Shown: in pieces, positions 8,968-17,602 of the stretch | Numbering within the stretch: the stretch's first letter is position 1 | How the letters are laid out: the number at the start of each line of letters is the position of its first letter | Position numbers and translations under genes: made by a program | Assembly (NCBI GenBank): GCA_902578325.1 | Contig: CACHCM010000006.1 | Coordinates: 1 to 38,772, forward strand | Length of the DNA stretch: 38,772 bases | From: an uncultured Pelagibacteraceae bacterium | GTDB taxonomy: Bacteria > Pseudomonadota > Alphaproteobacteria > Pelagibacterales > Pelagibacteraceae | Reading direction: 5' to 3' | Notes under the pieces: model-generated | What the model was told of the DNA's origin: nothing | The model's input: the letters and a program-made list of their open reading frames with translations, nothing else | Database searches by the model: none

Positions 8968-10422
8968 ATGACAATCTCAATTAATTATAAAATCAATCCA
9001 ATTAAAAAAAACTACCCCAATACAGTTTTATTTGTAGATGAAAAGTTTAACATTTCCTCTATAAAAAAATATTTAAAAAGTGGTGAATATTTATTTATTT
9101 CTGACTTAATTAGGTCTAAAGACTTAAAAAAAAAAATATTATTTTTTGATGTAAGTTCAAAAAAAAAAATAATTTTAATCTCTTTAAAAAAAAATTCTTC
9201 TAATATTAATATTGAAAATTTAGGTGCAAAATTTTATGATTTATTAAAAGACATCAAACAGAAAGAGTATGAAATAAAATCTGATACTTTATCTGGCTCA
9301 CTGAAAAATTGTATTGGGTATTTTTTACATGGGTTTAAATTAAAGTCTTATAAATTTGAGAAATATAAAACTAAAAAAATTAAAAAAAATATTTCTATAT
9401 TTGTAAGTGGCAAGAATGTTCCATCTATAAAAAATCAGATTAAATTTAAGGCAATTGAAGAAGGAGCTTTCTTTACTAGAGATTTAGTATCTGAGCCAGG
9501 AAATATCCTGCATCCTGATGAGTATGCTAAAAGATTAAATTCATTAAAAAAATTCGGACTTAAAGTAAATATTTATGATGAAAAGAAATTAAAAAAACTT
9601 GGAATGAATACTTTACTTGGAGTTGGTCAAGGTAGTATTAGAGGCTCATATCTTGTGACAATGGAATGGAATGGTTTGAAAGATAATTCTAAACCTTTGG
9701 CATTCGTAGGAAAAGGTGTTTGTTTTGATACAGGTGGTATATCTTTAAAACCAGCAAAATTTATGGAGGACATGACTTATGATATGGCAGGCTCAGCTGT
9801 GGTTGTTGGTTTAATGAAAAGTTTAGCTTTAAGAAAAGCAAAGATTAATGCAGTTGGAGTAGTTGGACTTGTAGAAAATATGCCTGGTGGCAATGCACAA
9901 AGACCTGGAGATATAGTCAAATCATATAGTGGTAAGACTGTTGAAATTTTAAATACAGATGCAGAGGGAAGATTAGTTTTAGCTGATGCATTAACATATA
10001 CTGAAGAAAAATTTAAACCTAAATTTATAGTAGATTTAGCTACACTTACAGGGGCAATCATTGTTTCTTTAGGTTCAGAGTATGCCGGTTTGTTTTCTAA
10101 CGATGATAAATTGTCAAAGCAGTTGACCGATGCGGGAGAAAATGTTGAGGAGAAAGTTTGGAGAATGCCTTTAAATCAAAATTTTGATAAATTAATTGAC
10201 TCAAAAAACGCAGATATGCAAAATATAAATTATGTTGGTGGTGCAGGATCCACAACAGCTGCTCAATTCTTACAAAGATTTATTTTAAACAAAACACCTT
10301 GGGCGCATTTAGATATAGCTGGAATGGCTTTTTCAAAATATGGTGGAGCATTAAATTCGGGTGGCGCCACAGGTTATGGAGTAAGATTGTTAAGCAAACT
10401 AATAGAGGACAATTATGAGTAA
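8968..10422 (+). CDS. pepA: Leucyl aminopeptidase (M17 family)
   Basis: This metalloenzyme removes N-terminal amino acids from peptides in the cytoplasm. The 484-residue length is normal. The N-terminal domain (1-165) is poorly conserved and very Lys-rich. The catalytic domain shows [15 protein letters not shown] (active-site Lys and metal Asp), DMAGS, and the M17 signature [10 protein letters not shown] near residues 329-338. Within the N-terminal domain, two in-frame runs of eleven A (9126-9136, 9159-9169) and one of nine (9186-9194) are possible slippage sites. It is followed by ndk with an 8-bp overlap. PepA in some bacteria also binds DNA; nothing here tests that. Confidence 0.95.
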   Translation: MTISINYKINPIKKNYPNTVLFVDEKFNISSIKKYLKSGEYLFISDLIRSKDLKKKILFFDVSSKKKIILISLKKNSSNINIENLGAKFYDLLKDIKQKEYEIKSDTLSGSLKNCIGYFLHGFKLKSYKFEKYKTKKIKKNISIFVSGKNVPSIKNQIKFKAIEEGAFFTRDLVSEPGNILHPDEYAKRLNSLKKFGLKVNIYDEKKLKKLGMNTLLGVGQGSIRGSYLVTMEWNGLKDNSKPLAFVGKGVCFDTGGISLKPAKFMEDMTYDMAGSAVVVGLMKSLALRKAKINAVGVVGLVENMPGGNAQRPGDIVKSYSGKTVEILNTDAEGRLVLADALTYTEEKFKPKFIVDLATLTGAIIVSLGSEYAGLFSNDDKLSKQLTDAGENVEEKVWRMPLNQNFDKLIDSKNADMQNINYVGGAGSTTAAQFLQRFILNKTPWAHLDIAGMAFSKYGGALNSGGATGYGVRLLSKLIEDNYE

Positions 10423-10825
10423 TTTAGAACAAACTTTATCAATTATTAAACCCGATGCTGTCGAAAGAAATCTTGAGAATGAGATTAAAGAAATGTTTAA
10501 AAATAAAGGGTTTTCAATATTAAAAGAAAAAAAAATTCAAATTGAAAAATCAGAGGCAGAAAAATTTTATAAAGTTCATGAAACAAAACCATTTTATAAT
10601 GATTTATGTGATTATCTGTCATCAGGTCCAATTGTAGTTATGGTTCTTGAAAAAGAGAATGCTGTTCTAGGCAATAGAGAATTGATGGGTGCTACAAATC
10701 CAAAAGACGCTGAAGAGGGCTCTATTAGAAAAAAATACGGGATTTCAATAGACAAAAACTCTGTCCATGGATCAGATAGTGTTGAAAATGCTAAAATTGA
10801 AATAGATTTTTTCTTTAAAGATTAA
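10415..10825 (+). CDS. ndk: Nucleoside diphosphate kinase
   Basis: Ndk transfers the gamma phosphate between nucleoside tri- and diphosphates through a phospho-histidine. The 136-residue protein is a typical length, starts with [10 protein letters not shown] and has the active-site motif NSVHGSDS with His118. It overlaps the end of pepA by 8 bp, so translation is probably coupled. Its 3' end overlaps purN on the opposite strand by 11 bp, leaving no room for a separate terminator between the two. Confidence 0.97.
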   Translation: MSNLEQTLSIIKPDAVERNLENEIKEMFKNKGFSILKEKKIQIEKSEAEKFYKVHETKPFYNDLCDYLSSGPIVVMVLEKENAVLGNRELMGATNPKDAEEGSIRKKYGISIDKNSVHGSDSVENAKIEIDFFFKD

Positions 10826-11396
10826 AAACTTTTAATATAGCTTTTGGGTACAGTTTATGCTCTTGAACTAAAATTTTTTTTGCAAGAGAAGACTCAGTAT
10901 CTTTTTTTGAAATTTTTATTTTCTTTTGTAGAATTATCTTTCCCGAGTCCAATCTAGCATTTACAAAATGAACAGTGCATCCCGAGTATTTTTCCTTATT
11001 TTTTAATACTCTTTGGTGAGTATTTAATCCTTTATATTTAGGCAGTAAAGAGGGGTGTATATTTAAAATTTTTCCTTTAAAGTTTTTTATAAAATTTTTT
11101 GACAAAATTTTCATAAATCCAGCTAGACAAATCATTTCAATATTATTTTTTTTTAAGATAGACAGTAGCTTATTTTCACTTAATTTTTTGTTTTTAAAAT
11201 TTAAAATTTTTTTTTTAATTTTAAATTTTTCGGCATAATCTAAACCCTTTGCCTTAGAGTTATTTGAAACAATAAAGTTAATTGATATAGGAGATAATTT
11301 AGTTTTAGAAAATTTTATTAAAGATTTTAAATTACTGCCTGTCCCTGAAATAAATACAGCTGTTCTAATTCTATTGATACCAGTTGATAGAACCAT
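10815..11396 (-). CDS. purN: Phosphoribosylglycinamide formyltransferase
   Basis: PurN transfers a formyl group from 10-formyl-tetrahydrofolate to GAR, the third step of purine synthesis. The 193-residue protein has the phosphate-binding ISGTGSNL (17-24) and the catalytic triad Asn112 and His114 (NIHPSLLP) with Asp150 (RLDSG). The ATG lies 26 bp inside purM and gives about 10 extra residues before the first strand; no better downstream start is visible. The purM-purN pair is standard and points to a shared transcript. Confidence 0.96.
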   Translation of the reverse strand: MVLSTGINRIRTAVFISGTGSNLKSLIKFSKTKLSPISINFIVSNNSKAKGLDYAEKFKIKKKILNFKNKKLSENKLLSILKKNNIEMICLAGFMKILSKNFIKNFKGKILNIHPSLLPKYKGLNTHQRVLKNKEKYSGCTVHFVNARLDSGKIILQKKIKISKKDTESSLAKKILVQEHKLYPKAILKVFNL

Positions 11397-12402
11397 TTAA
11401 CTTAACTTTATTTTTACCATTAAAAATTTTTCCAATAATATATGGTTTGTATTCTTTTGAAAAAAATTTACTTATTCTTTTTAAATTTTTACTTTCAACA
11501 ATAAGACAAAAACCAACTCCACAGTTAAAAGTTTTAAGCATTTCTTTATCAGAAATTCCATTATTTTTAAGCCAATTAAATATTTTAGAAGTTTTAATTT
11601 TATCTAAACTTATATTTGCAGAGAGTTTTTCTGGTATAATTCTTTTAATATTATCAGACAAACCTCCCCCAGTTATATTTGCACAGCCATTGATTAAATT
11701 GTTGTTTATTAAATTCATTATTTCTTTAACATATATTTTAGTTGGTTTTAAAAGCTCAGATTTTAAAAACTTATTTTTTTTAATATTTATTTTTTTTTGT
11801 TTTAATAAATATCTTACAAGAGAATACCCATTAGAATGTAAACCGTTGGATGGAATTGCAACTATAAGATTATTTTTTTTTATTTTATTTTTATTTAAAA
11901 TTTTATTCTTTCCTACAACTCCTACAGCAAAACCTGCGATATCAAATTTACCTTTTTCATACGTACCTGGCATTTCAGCAGTTTCTCCTCCGACAAGCTC
12001 ACATTCTGATTGATTACAGCCATTGTTAATCCCTTTTATTATTGCTTTAAGTTTTTTAAGATCAATTTTATTTATTGATATATAATCTAAAAAAAGTAAA
12101 GGCTTAGCTCCTTGCACGATTAAATCATTTACACTCATAGCAACCAAGTCAATTCCGATGGTATCAAATTTATTTAACGTATTAGCAATTTCAATTTTGG
12201 TTCCCACACCATCTGTACAAGCTACGATTTTAGGTTGTTTAATATTACTTGGTATATTTGTTATTGACCCAAAACCACCTATATTTGAAAACTTTTTTTT
12301 GCCTCTTTTTTTTGCTGAAACTGTAGAAATGAAATCAACAAACTTGTCTGCAGCTTTGATATTAACTCCACTTTTTTTATAGGTAAAATTTTTTTTATTC
12401 AT
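11371..12402 (-). CDS. purM: Phosphoribosylformylglycinamidine cyclo-ligase
   Basis: PurM closes the imidazole ring of AIR using ATP, the fifth step of purine synthesis. The 343-residue protein is a usual length. It carries the PurM signatures DGVGTK, DLVAMSVNDL (nucleotide binding) and GGETAEMPGTY, followed by the C-terminal GGGLSDN. It heads the purM-purN pair. Its start codon is only 11 bp from the start codon of the divergent DUF2066-like gene, so its promoter must lie inside that neighbour. Confidence 0.97.
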   Translation of the reverse strand: MNKKNFTYKKSGVNIKAADKFVDFISTVSAKKRGKKKFSNIGGFGSITNIPSNIKQPKIVACTDGVGTKIEIANTLNKFDTIGIDLVAMSVNDLIVQGAKPLLFLDYISINKIDLKKLKAIIKGINNGCNQSECELVGGETAEMPGTYEKGKFDIAGFAVGVVGKNKILNKNKIKKNNLIVAIPSNGLHSNGYSLVRYLLKQKKINIKKNKFLKSELLKPTKIYVKEIMNLINNNLINGCANITGGGLSDNIKRIIPEKLSANISLDKIKTSKIFNWLKNNGISDKEMLKTFNCGVGFCLIVESKNLKRISKFFSKEYKPYIIGKIFNGKNKVKLNGSINWYQ

Positions 12403-12413
12403 TAATATGTTTT

Positions 12414-13502
12414 ATGAAATTAATTTCTCAACTTTATAAAATAAGACTTTTATATAATTTTTTTTTATTTCTTGCTTTAATAAATATTTTCTTTTCCACA
12501 GGAAAAAGTCATGCAGAGACATTTTCTGTAAATGATATTGAAATTTCAACACCTTTTGAAATAAATTTTAATAAAAATGAAATTATTGATAAAGGATTTG
12601 TAAAGGCATTTAATGAACTAATCTTTTCAATTGTCCAAAGTAAAGATCAAATTAAATTAAAAAATACACAAATAAACCAAATAAAAGGAATGATTGAAAC
12701 TTTCTCAATTAAAGAAGAGAAGTTTATTGATGAAATTTATTATCTTACCCTTAATGTTTCATTTAATAAAAAAAATATATTCGACTTGTTAGAAACAAAA
12801 AATATATTTCCTTCTTTACCTGTAAAAAAAGATTTCTTATTCATTCCTGTTTTTGTTGATCAGAACAAAAATCAAGTTTCAATGTTTTCTGAGAATATGT
12901 TATTTTCTAGCTGGAATTTAAATAACAAAAGCTACAGTCTTTTAAATTATATCTTACCAACTCAAGATCTTGAGGATTTTAGTTTAATAAAGAGAAATAT
13001 TAATAATTTAGAAACTTATGACTTCAAAGAAATTATAAATAAATACAATATAAATGATCACATAATTATGATTGTGTTTAAAGATGATAATAAAATAAGA
13101 GTATTTAATAAAATTTTTTTCAATCAAAAAAACAATTTAAAAAATTTAAATTATACTGAAGTTAATTTTGATGATGAAAAACAGATATTTAAATTTATTG
13201 ATAATTTAAAATTAGTTTATGAGGATTTTTGGAAATCTCAAAATCAAATTAATACTTCAGTAAAACTATCATTAAATATTTCTATAGATAATTCAAATAA
13301 TATAAAAATTAATAATTTTGAAAAAATTTTATCTAATATGGATTTGATATATAATTCATATATTTATAAATTTGATAACCAAAACAATTATTATAAAGTT
13401 ATTTTTAATGGAACACCTGATAAATTTTTAGAAGTCATGAGTTATCAAAATTATTATTTTGAAATTAAAAATAAAATTTGGGTTTTAAATGACAAATCTT
13501 AA
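12414..13502 (+). CDS. Exported protein, DUF2066-like, unknown function
   Basis: The function is not known. The 362-residue protein has a basic N-terminus and a hydrophobic stretch (about residues 13-30) ending near KSHAE, a likely signal peptide, so it should be exported to the periplasm or anchored there. The early part (about 35-200) follows the rhythm I associate with DUF2066 proteins: FSVNDIEI, a helix with KAFNELIFSIV, then LTLNVSFNKKNIFDLL. The rest is Asn/Lys-rich without recognisable motifs. It overlaps the hdaA gene by 14 bp. DUF2066 genes are often found between purM and hda in proteobacteria, which supports the guess. No catalytic residues are evident. Confidence 0.65.
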   Translation: MKLISQLYKIRLLYNFFLFLALINIFFSTGKSHAETFSVNDIEISTPFEINFNKNEIIDKGFVKAFNELIFSIVQSKDQIKLKNTQINQIKGMIETFSIKEEKFIDEIYYLTLNVSFNKKNIFDLLETKNIFPSLPVKKDFLFIPVFVDQNKNQVSMFSENMLFSSWNLNNKSYSLLNYILPTQDLEDFSLIKRNINNLETYDFKEIINKYNINDHIIMIVFKDDNKIRVFNKIFFNQKNNLKNLNYTEVNFDDEKQIFKFIDNLKLVYEDFWKSQNQINTSVKLSLNISIDNSNNIKINNFEKILSNMDLIYNSYIYKFDNQNNYYKVIFNGTPDKFLEVMSYQNYYFEIKNKIWVLNDKS

Positions 13503-14151
13503 TCAGCAAATACTTAAATTTGATTACGAGCAAAACTTTAAAGATCAGGATTTTTATGTTTCGAATAGCAACGAACATTCTTTTAGTCTTTTAAATAATT
13601 GGCCAAAGTGGGATAAAAATTTTATAAACTTGATAGGTGAAAAGTTTTCAGGAAAAAGCCATTTAATAAATATATTTTTAGAAAAGCATGGAGGAATTAA
13701 AATAAAAGCAGAAGATATTAATAATGATTTTCTTCAAAAAATTAAAATATATGAAAATATAGTTGTTGAGGATTTAACTGAAAAAATTAATGAAAATTTA
13801 TTATTTACACTTATTAATATAATAGATCAGGATAATAAGTATTTAATAGTAACCTCAACAATACCAATATTTGACTTTAAATTTAAACTTAATGATCTAA
13901 GTTCAAGATCTGCTAATTTTATTTTATCTCAAATTGAAAAACCCGGTGATGATTTAATTTATGCATTAATACTAAAAAATCTTTCCGATCGTCAAATATC
14001 AATAGACCAAAAACTTATTGAGTTTATAATTAAGAGAATTGATAGAACTTATGGCAAAATTTCTGATTTCATATATAAAATCGACGAAATTAGTTTAAAA
14101 AGAAAAAAACCAATCGATTTTAAAATTATTAGAGAAGCATTAGAGGTTTAA
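13489..14151 (+). CDS. hdaA: DnaA-related regulator of replication initiation (HdaA)
   Basis: Hda-type proteins bind the DNA polymerase clamp and stimulate ATP hydrolysis by DnaA, which limits re-initiation. The 220-residue product matches the family length. QQILKFDY at residues 5-12 looks like a weak clamp-binding motif. NNWPKW (typical of DnaA/Hda) precedes the Walker A GEKFSGKSH, and VVEDL gives a degenerate Walker B. The C-terminal RIDRTYGKISDFIYKIDEISL matches the Hda helical lid. It lacks the DnaA DNA-binding domain. It sits between the DUF2066-like gene and aspS, whose TTG start follows the stop codon directly. Confidence 0.85.
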   Translation: MTNLNQQILKFDYEQNFKDQDFYVSNSNEHSFSLLNNWPKWDKNFINLIGEKFSGKSHLINIFLEKHGGIKIKAEDINNDFLQKIKIYENIVVEDLTEKINENLLFTLINIIDQDNKYLIVTSTIPIFDFKFKLNDLSSRSANFILSQIEKPGDDLIYALILKNLSDRQISIDQKLIEFIIKRIDRTYGKISDFIYKIDEISLKRKKPIDFKIIREALEV

Positions 14152-15936
14152 TTGAGTAAATATAGAACACATAAGTGCAATGAACTAAGAAAAGAGCATG
14201 TAGATAAAAAAATTTCTCTAGCAGGTTGGGTAAATAAAAAAAGAGACCATGGGAATTTATTATTCATTGATTTGAGAGACAATTACGGGATTACCCAATG
14301 TATAGTTAATAAAGATAATAAATATTTTTCTGAATTAGAAAAAATGCAATTAGAAACAGTAATTAAAGTTGAGGGAAAAGTTGTTTACAGATCAAAAGAA
14401 ACAATTAATTCTGAAATTGATACAGGTGAAATAGAAGTTGTTATTGAGAAACATGAAATTTTGGGAACTTGTAAAGAGCTGCCCATGCCGGTCTTTAGCG
14501 ATCAAGAATACGCAGAAGAAATAAGATTAAAATACAGATTCTTAGATTTAAGAAGAAAAAAAATTCATGAAAATATTATTTTAAGATCTAAAGTTATTTC
14601 ATATATCCGAAATGAAATGACTAAATTAGGTTTTTTAGAATTTCAAACACCAATTTTAACATCATCTAGTCCAGAGGGTGCTAGAGATTTTTTAGTACCA
14701 AGTCGTTTAAATCCAGGAAAATTTTATGCACTACCTCAAGCTCCTCAGCAATTTAAACAATTAATAATGGTTTCGGGCTTTGATAGATATTTTCAAATTG
14801 CACCTTGTTTCAGAGATGAAGATGCAAGAGCAGACAGAAGTCCTGGGGAGTTTTATCAATTAGATTTAGAAATGTCATTTGTTGAACAAGAGGATGTATT
14901 TAATGTTGTTGAAAAGTTAATGGTTAATACATTTAAAAATTTTTCTACTAAAAAATTAATGTTTGATAAATTTCCAAAGATTTCATACAAGGAAGCAATG
15001 CTTAAATATGGTACCGATAAACCAGATTTAAGAAACCCGCTTATCGTGGATGATATAACTGAAATTTTTACAAGAGAAGATGTTTCATTTGAAATATTTA
15101 AAAAATTAGTAAAATCTGGATCTAAAGTAAGATGTATTATTACAAAAAATACGAAAGATAAGCCAAGAAGTTTTTTTGATAATATTGATAAATGGGCAAA
15201 AGAAGAAGGAGCATCCGGTTTAGCTTATTTTACTTTTGAAAAAGATAAAGATATTTTAGCAAAAGGTCCTATAGGAAAATTCTTTTCTCAAGATGCATTG
15301 GCTGAAATTATGAAAAAAACAAACTGTGAAATAGGGGATAGTATTTTCATGGCCTGCGGAAAACAAGACGAATTAGAAAAAATTACTGCACTAGCAAGAG
15401 ATAAAATTGCAAAAGATCTAGATTTAATTGATGAAAATGTTTTCGCATTTTGTTGGATTGTAGACTATCCAATGTTTGAAAAAGATGAATCAACAAACAA
15501 GATTGAATTTAGTCACAATCCATTTTCAATGCCTCAAGGTGATTTAAGTGAAAAAGATTTTGAAAACCCATTAGATATACTTGCTTATCAATACGACATA
15601 GTTTGTAATGGTATAGAATTATCTTCAGGAGCTATTAGAAATCATAAACCAGAACTTATGTACAAACTTTTCTCGATTGCAGGATATGATAAAAATCAAG
15701 TAGATGAAAAATTTAGCGGCATGATTAATGCACTTAGTTATGGCGCACCACCACACGGAGGAATAGCACCTGGTATTGATAGAATTGTAATGTTACTTGC
15801 TAATGAGAAAAATATTAGGGAAGTTACTATGTTTCCAATGAACCAAAACGCACAAGATCTTATGATGAATGCTCCATCTGAAGTTAATCCAGATCAATTG
15901 AAAGAGTTAAATCTTGCTTTAAAAACTAAAAAATAA
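14152..15936 (+). CDS. aspS: Aspartyl-tRNA synthetase (TTG start)
   Basis: AspRS attaches aspartate to tRNA-Asp. The 594-residue protein is the bacterial long form. An N-terminal anticodon-binding OB fold (about 1-110) is followed by class II motif 2 (FRDEDARADR), a GAD insertion domain (about 290-420) and motif 3 (GIAPGIDRIVML). The TTG at 14152 follows the hdaA TAA without a gap and aligns the start with family members. His33 in KKRDHGN is the residue usually linked to non-discriminating enzymes that also charge tRNA-Asn for GatCAB amidation; the second specificity position appears to be Glu and is not informative. The gene ends 1 bp before the convergent stop of the next gene. Confidence 0.97.
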   Translation: MSKYRTHKCNELRKEHVDKKISLAGWVNKKRDHGNLLFIDLRDNYGITQCIVNKDNKYFSELEKMQLETVIKVEGKVVYRSKETINSEIDTGEIEVVIEKHEILGTCKELPMPVFSDQEYAEEIRLKYRFLDLRRKKIHENIILRSKVISYIRNEMTKLGFLEFQTPILTSSSPEGARDFLVPSRLNPGKFYALPQAPQQFKQLIMVSGFDRYFQIAPCFRDEDARADRSPGEFYQLDLEMSFVEQEDVFNVVEKLMVNTFKNFSTKKLMFDKFPKISYKEAMLKYGTDKPDLRNPLIVDDITEIFTREDVSFEIFKKLVKSGSKVRCIITKNTKDKPRSFFDNIDKWAKEEGASGLAYFTFEKDKDILAKGPIGKFFSQDALAEIMKKTNCEIGDSIFMACGKQDELEKITALARDKIAKDLDLIDENVFAFCWIVDYPMFEKDESTNKIEFSHNPFSMPQGDLSEKDFENPLDILAYQYDIVCNGIELSSGAIRNHKPELMYKLFSIAGYDKNQVDEKFSGMINALSYGAPPHGGIAPGIDRIVMLLANEKNIREVTMFPMNQNAQDLMMNAPSEVNPDQLKELNLALKTKK

Positions 15937-15937
15937 T

Positions 15938-16759
15938 CTACTTTTTACCTTTTAAACTTATTTTTACATCTGAAAGATCAACCAAGTTTTTTTTATAGTT
16001 ATTTCTAACAAAACCTTTGCTTGTAATGTCTTTGACAATTTTTAGTAATTGATTTTGATCCTCAGAGCTTTGATCTTCTGTATTCAAGGTATCAGTTCCT
16101 CCAATAGCAGGGGTGTGAGCCAAATCTTCTCTATTTTGATATGAGATGGCTAATTCTCTAAAAATATAATCTAAAATTGATGTGGCACTTAAAATTCTAT
16201 CATTGCCATGGACTTTGCCAGATGGTTCAAATTTTGTACCAACAAATGCACTTATAAACTCATCTAATGGAACACCATATTGAAGGCCTAAAGAAACAGC
16301 AATTGCAAAGTTATTCATTAAAGCTTTAACAAGTTCACCTTCTTTACTGGTATCAATAAATATTTCTCCAATTTTTCCATCTTCATATTCTCCAGTATGC
16401 AGGTAGACTTTGTGATCGCCAATAGTCGCTTTTTGAATATAACCTTTTCTTCTGTCAGGCATGCTAAATCTTTTACCCGAATTATCTTTAGCTAGGTTTA
16501 TACTTTTTATTACATTTTCTTTATTTATTGGGCTTTTATCATTTGTTTTCTCAACTATCTCTACTTTGTTATTAAGGATTTTATTATTTTTAGGGTCAAG
16601 ATTTTTTGTCTTTCTATTATCAAGTTTTACATCTAAAACCTCAAATTGACCGTCATCTCTTTTTTCTAAATTTTTTAACTCTGCTTCGTTAATATCATCT
16701 AAATAATGATTAACTTTAAAAGTACAGGTATAATAAGTTTCAACTAAATACTTTGACAT
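15938..16759 (-). CDS. Stand-alone protein resembling the C-terminal region of B12-dependent ribonucleotide reductase
   Basis: Residues about 100-225 closely resemble the segment of class II ribonucleotide reductase (NrdJ) that follows the catalytic barrel: [51 protein letters not shown] and [14 protein letters not shown] (the TSCPD-domain region). The catalytic barrel is absent, and so are the C-terminal cysteine pairs; the only Cys is Cys12 in YYTCTF. The first 55 residues ([17 protein letters not shown]...) are a separate conserved-looking block, then a Lys/Asn-rich linker. The 273-residue length is far below NrdJ (about 750-1200). It is monocistronic with a good ribosome site (GAGG). It cannot be a reductase itself; a nucleotide-sensing or partner role is only a guess. 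Automatic labels as a reductase would mislead. Confidence 0.75.
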   Translation of the reverse strand: MSKYLVETYYTCTFKVNHYLDDINEAELKNLEKRDDGQFEVLDVKLDNRKTKNLDPKNNKILNNKVEIVEKTNDKSPINKENVIKSINLAKDNSGKRFSMPDRRKGYIQKATIGDHKVYLHTGEYEDGKIGEIFIDTSKEGELVKALMNNFAIAVSLGLQYGVPLDEFISAFVGTKFEPSGKVHGNDRILSATSILDYIFRELAISYQNREDLAHTPAIGGTDTLNTEDQSSEDQNQLLKIVKDITSKGFVRNNYKKNLVDLSDVKISLKGKK

Positions 16760-16767
16760 TTTACCTC

Positions 16768-16842
16768 AATTTAAATTTTAATTTGAATAATGAATCATTT
16801 AATTTATATACATATTCATATTTTAGTCTAATTTAAATTTTA
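16768..16842. repeat. Direct repeat of a 13-bp A+T motif in the divergent gap
   Basis: AATTTAAATTTTA occurs at 16768-16780 and 16830-16842, each followed by a related AATT(T)GAATAA stretch. Both copies lie in the 113-bp gap between the NrdJ-tail gene and the NDUFA12-like gene. In such A+T-rich DNA this may be chance; a regulator site is possible. Confidence 0.35.
16803..16831 (-). promoter_or_regulatory. Possible promoter of the NrdJ-tail gene
   Basis: Read on the minus strand, TTAGAC (16831-16826), 17 bp, then TATAAA (16808-16803) gives a plausible -35/-10 pair. Transcription would start near 16796, with a leader of about 37 nt carrying GAGG before the ATG at 16759. Seen by eye only. Confidence 0.4.
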
Positions 16843-16872
16843 CAATTTTTAATTGAATAAATAAAAAATATT

Positions 16873-17232
16873 ATGTTGACACTCTTAAGAAAAATTTTCA
16901 CATGGTGGAATCAAGATACTTTTGGAACAAGACTAAAAACTATTTTTTTTGGAAAACTAGTTGGTACTGATGAACTAGGCAATAAATACTACGAAAGTAA
17001 AAATGGAAAAAGATGGGTTATCTATGCAAATACAATCGAAGCATCAAAAATTCCAGTCGAATGGTATTCTTGGATACATTTTACACCTAATAAAATTGAG
17101 AAAAAACATACCTTAGAAAAATACGATTGGCAAAAACCGCATCAAGAAAATTTAACTGGAACTGAAGAAGCATATTATCCAAACAAAAACAAAGATGGTG
17201 TTAAAAAGAAATACTCAAGTTGGAAAGAATAA
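16873..17232 (+). CDS. NDUFA12-like accessory subunit of NADH:ubiquinone oxidoreductase
   Basis: This small protein is the bacterial relative of the mitochondrial complex I 17.2-kDa subunit (NDUFA12), found mainly in alphaproteobacteria. The 119-residue sequence shows the family pattern: FTWWNQDTFGTRLKT, GTDELGNKYYE, GKRWVIY, IPVEWYSWIH and a Tyr/Pro-rich tail with KYDWQKPHQENLTGT. No signal peptide or membrane segment is visible, in keeping with a peripheral subunit on the cytoplasmic arm. The DUF2155 gene overlaps its 3' end by 38 bp, a pairing typical of alphaproteobacteria. Confidence 0.9.
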   Translation: MLTLLRKIFTWWNQDTFGTRLKTIFFGKLVGTDELGNKYYESKNGKRWVIYANTIEASKIPVEWYSWIHFTPNKIEKKHTLEKYDWQKPHQENLTGTEEAYYPNKNKDGVKKKYSSWKE

Positions 17233-17602
17233 TTTTAAATTAATCTATTTAGTTTTTTTATTTTATTTTTTTTTAGTTTTTAACTCAAACTCAAAAATTA
17301 ACTTAGAAGGAGCATTTACTGATTTAAAAATTTTGGACAAAATAAGTTCAAAAAATACTTTGCTAAAATTAGAAAATGGAAAATTAATAAAATTTCAAGA
17401 TCTAGAAATAAAAAGCATTAAATGTAAAAATTCTAAATTTGATGATAATCCAGAGATAAAAGCCTACATTCAAGTTAGAGACTTAACAAATAAAGATAAC
17501 GATGAAGTTTTCGTTTTTAATGGTTGGATGTTTTCATCTAGTCCTTCAATCGAACCTTTTGACCATCCTGTCTATGATGTATGGTTGATAAGCTGCTATT
17601 AA
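17195..17602 (+). CDS. DUF2155 family exported protein
   Basis: Function is unknown. The 135-residue protein has a 14-residue basic leader, a strongly hydrophobic segment (about residues 15-31) as signal peptide or anchor, then a small beta-rich domain. The end, VFNGWMFSSSPSIEPFDHPVYDVWLISC, matches the DUF2155 signature (FxGWMFASSPxxxxLxHPVYDVWxxxC). The only plausible starts are ATG 17195 or GTG 17198, both inside the preceding gene, so a 35-38 bp overlap is unavoidable. The stop shares a TTAA with the stop of the convergent accC. Found beside NDUFA12 in other alphaproteobacteria; a role linked to complex I has not been shown. Confidence 0.8.
   Translation: MVLKRNTQVGKNNFKLIYLVFLFYFFLVFNSNSKINLEGAFTDLKILDKISSKNTLLKLENGKLIKFQDLEIKSIKCKNSKFDDNPEIKAYIQVRDLTNKDNDEVFVFNGWMFSSSPSIEPFDHPVYDVWLISCY

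Noticed and set aside
9777..10061. 94-codon open frame antisense to the pepA catalytic domain
   Set aside because: Lies opposite the most conserved part of pepA; no independent evidence.
11384..12013. 209-codon open frame antisense to purM
   Set aside because: It is the complement of a strongly conserved gene, and its Leu/Phe/Ile/Pro-rich translation is what A+T-rich antisense frames give. No ribosome site or family resemblance.
15938..16759. B12-dependent ribonucleotide reductase
   Set aside because: The catalytic barrel and redox cysteines are missing, so the enzyme name would be wrong despite clear similarity to its tail.
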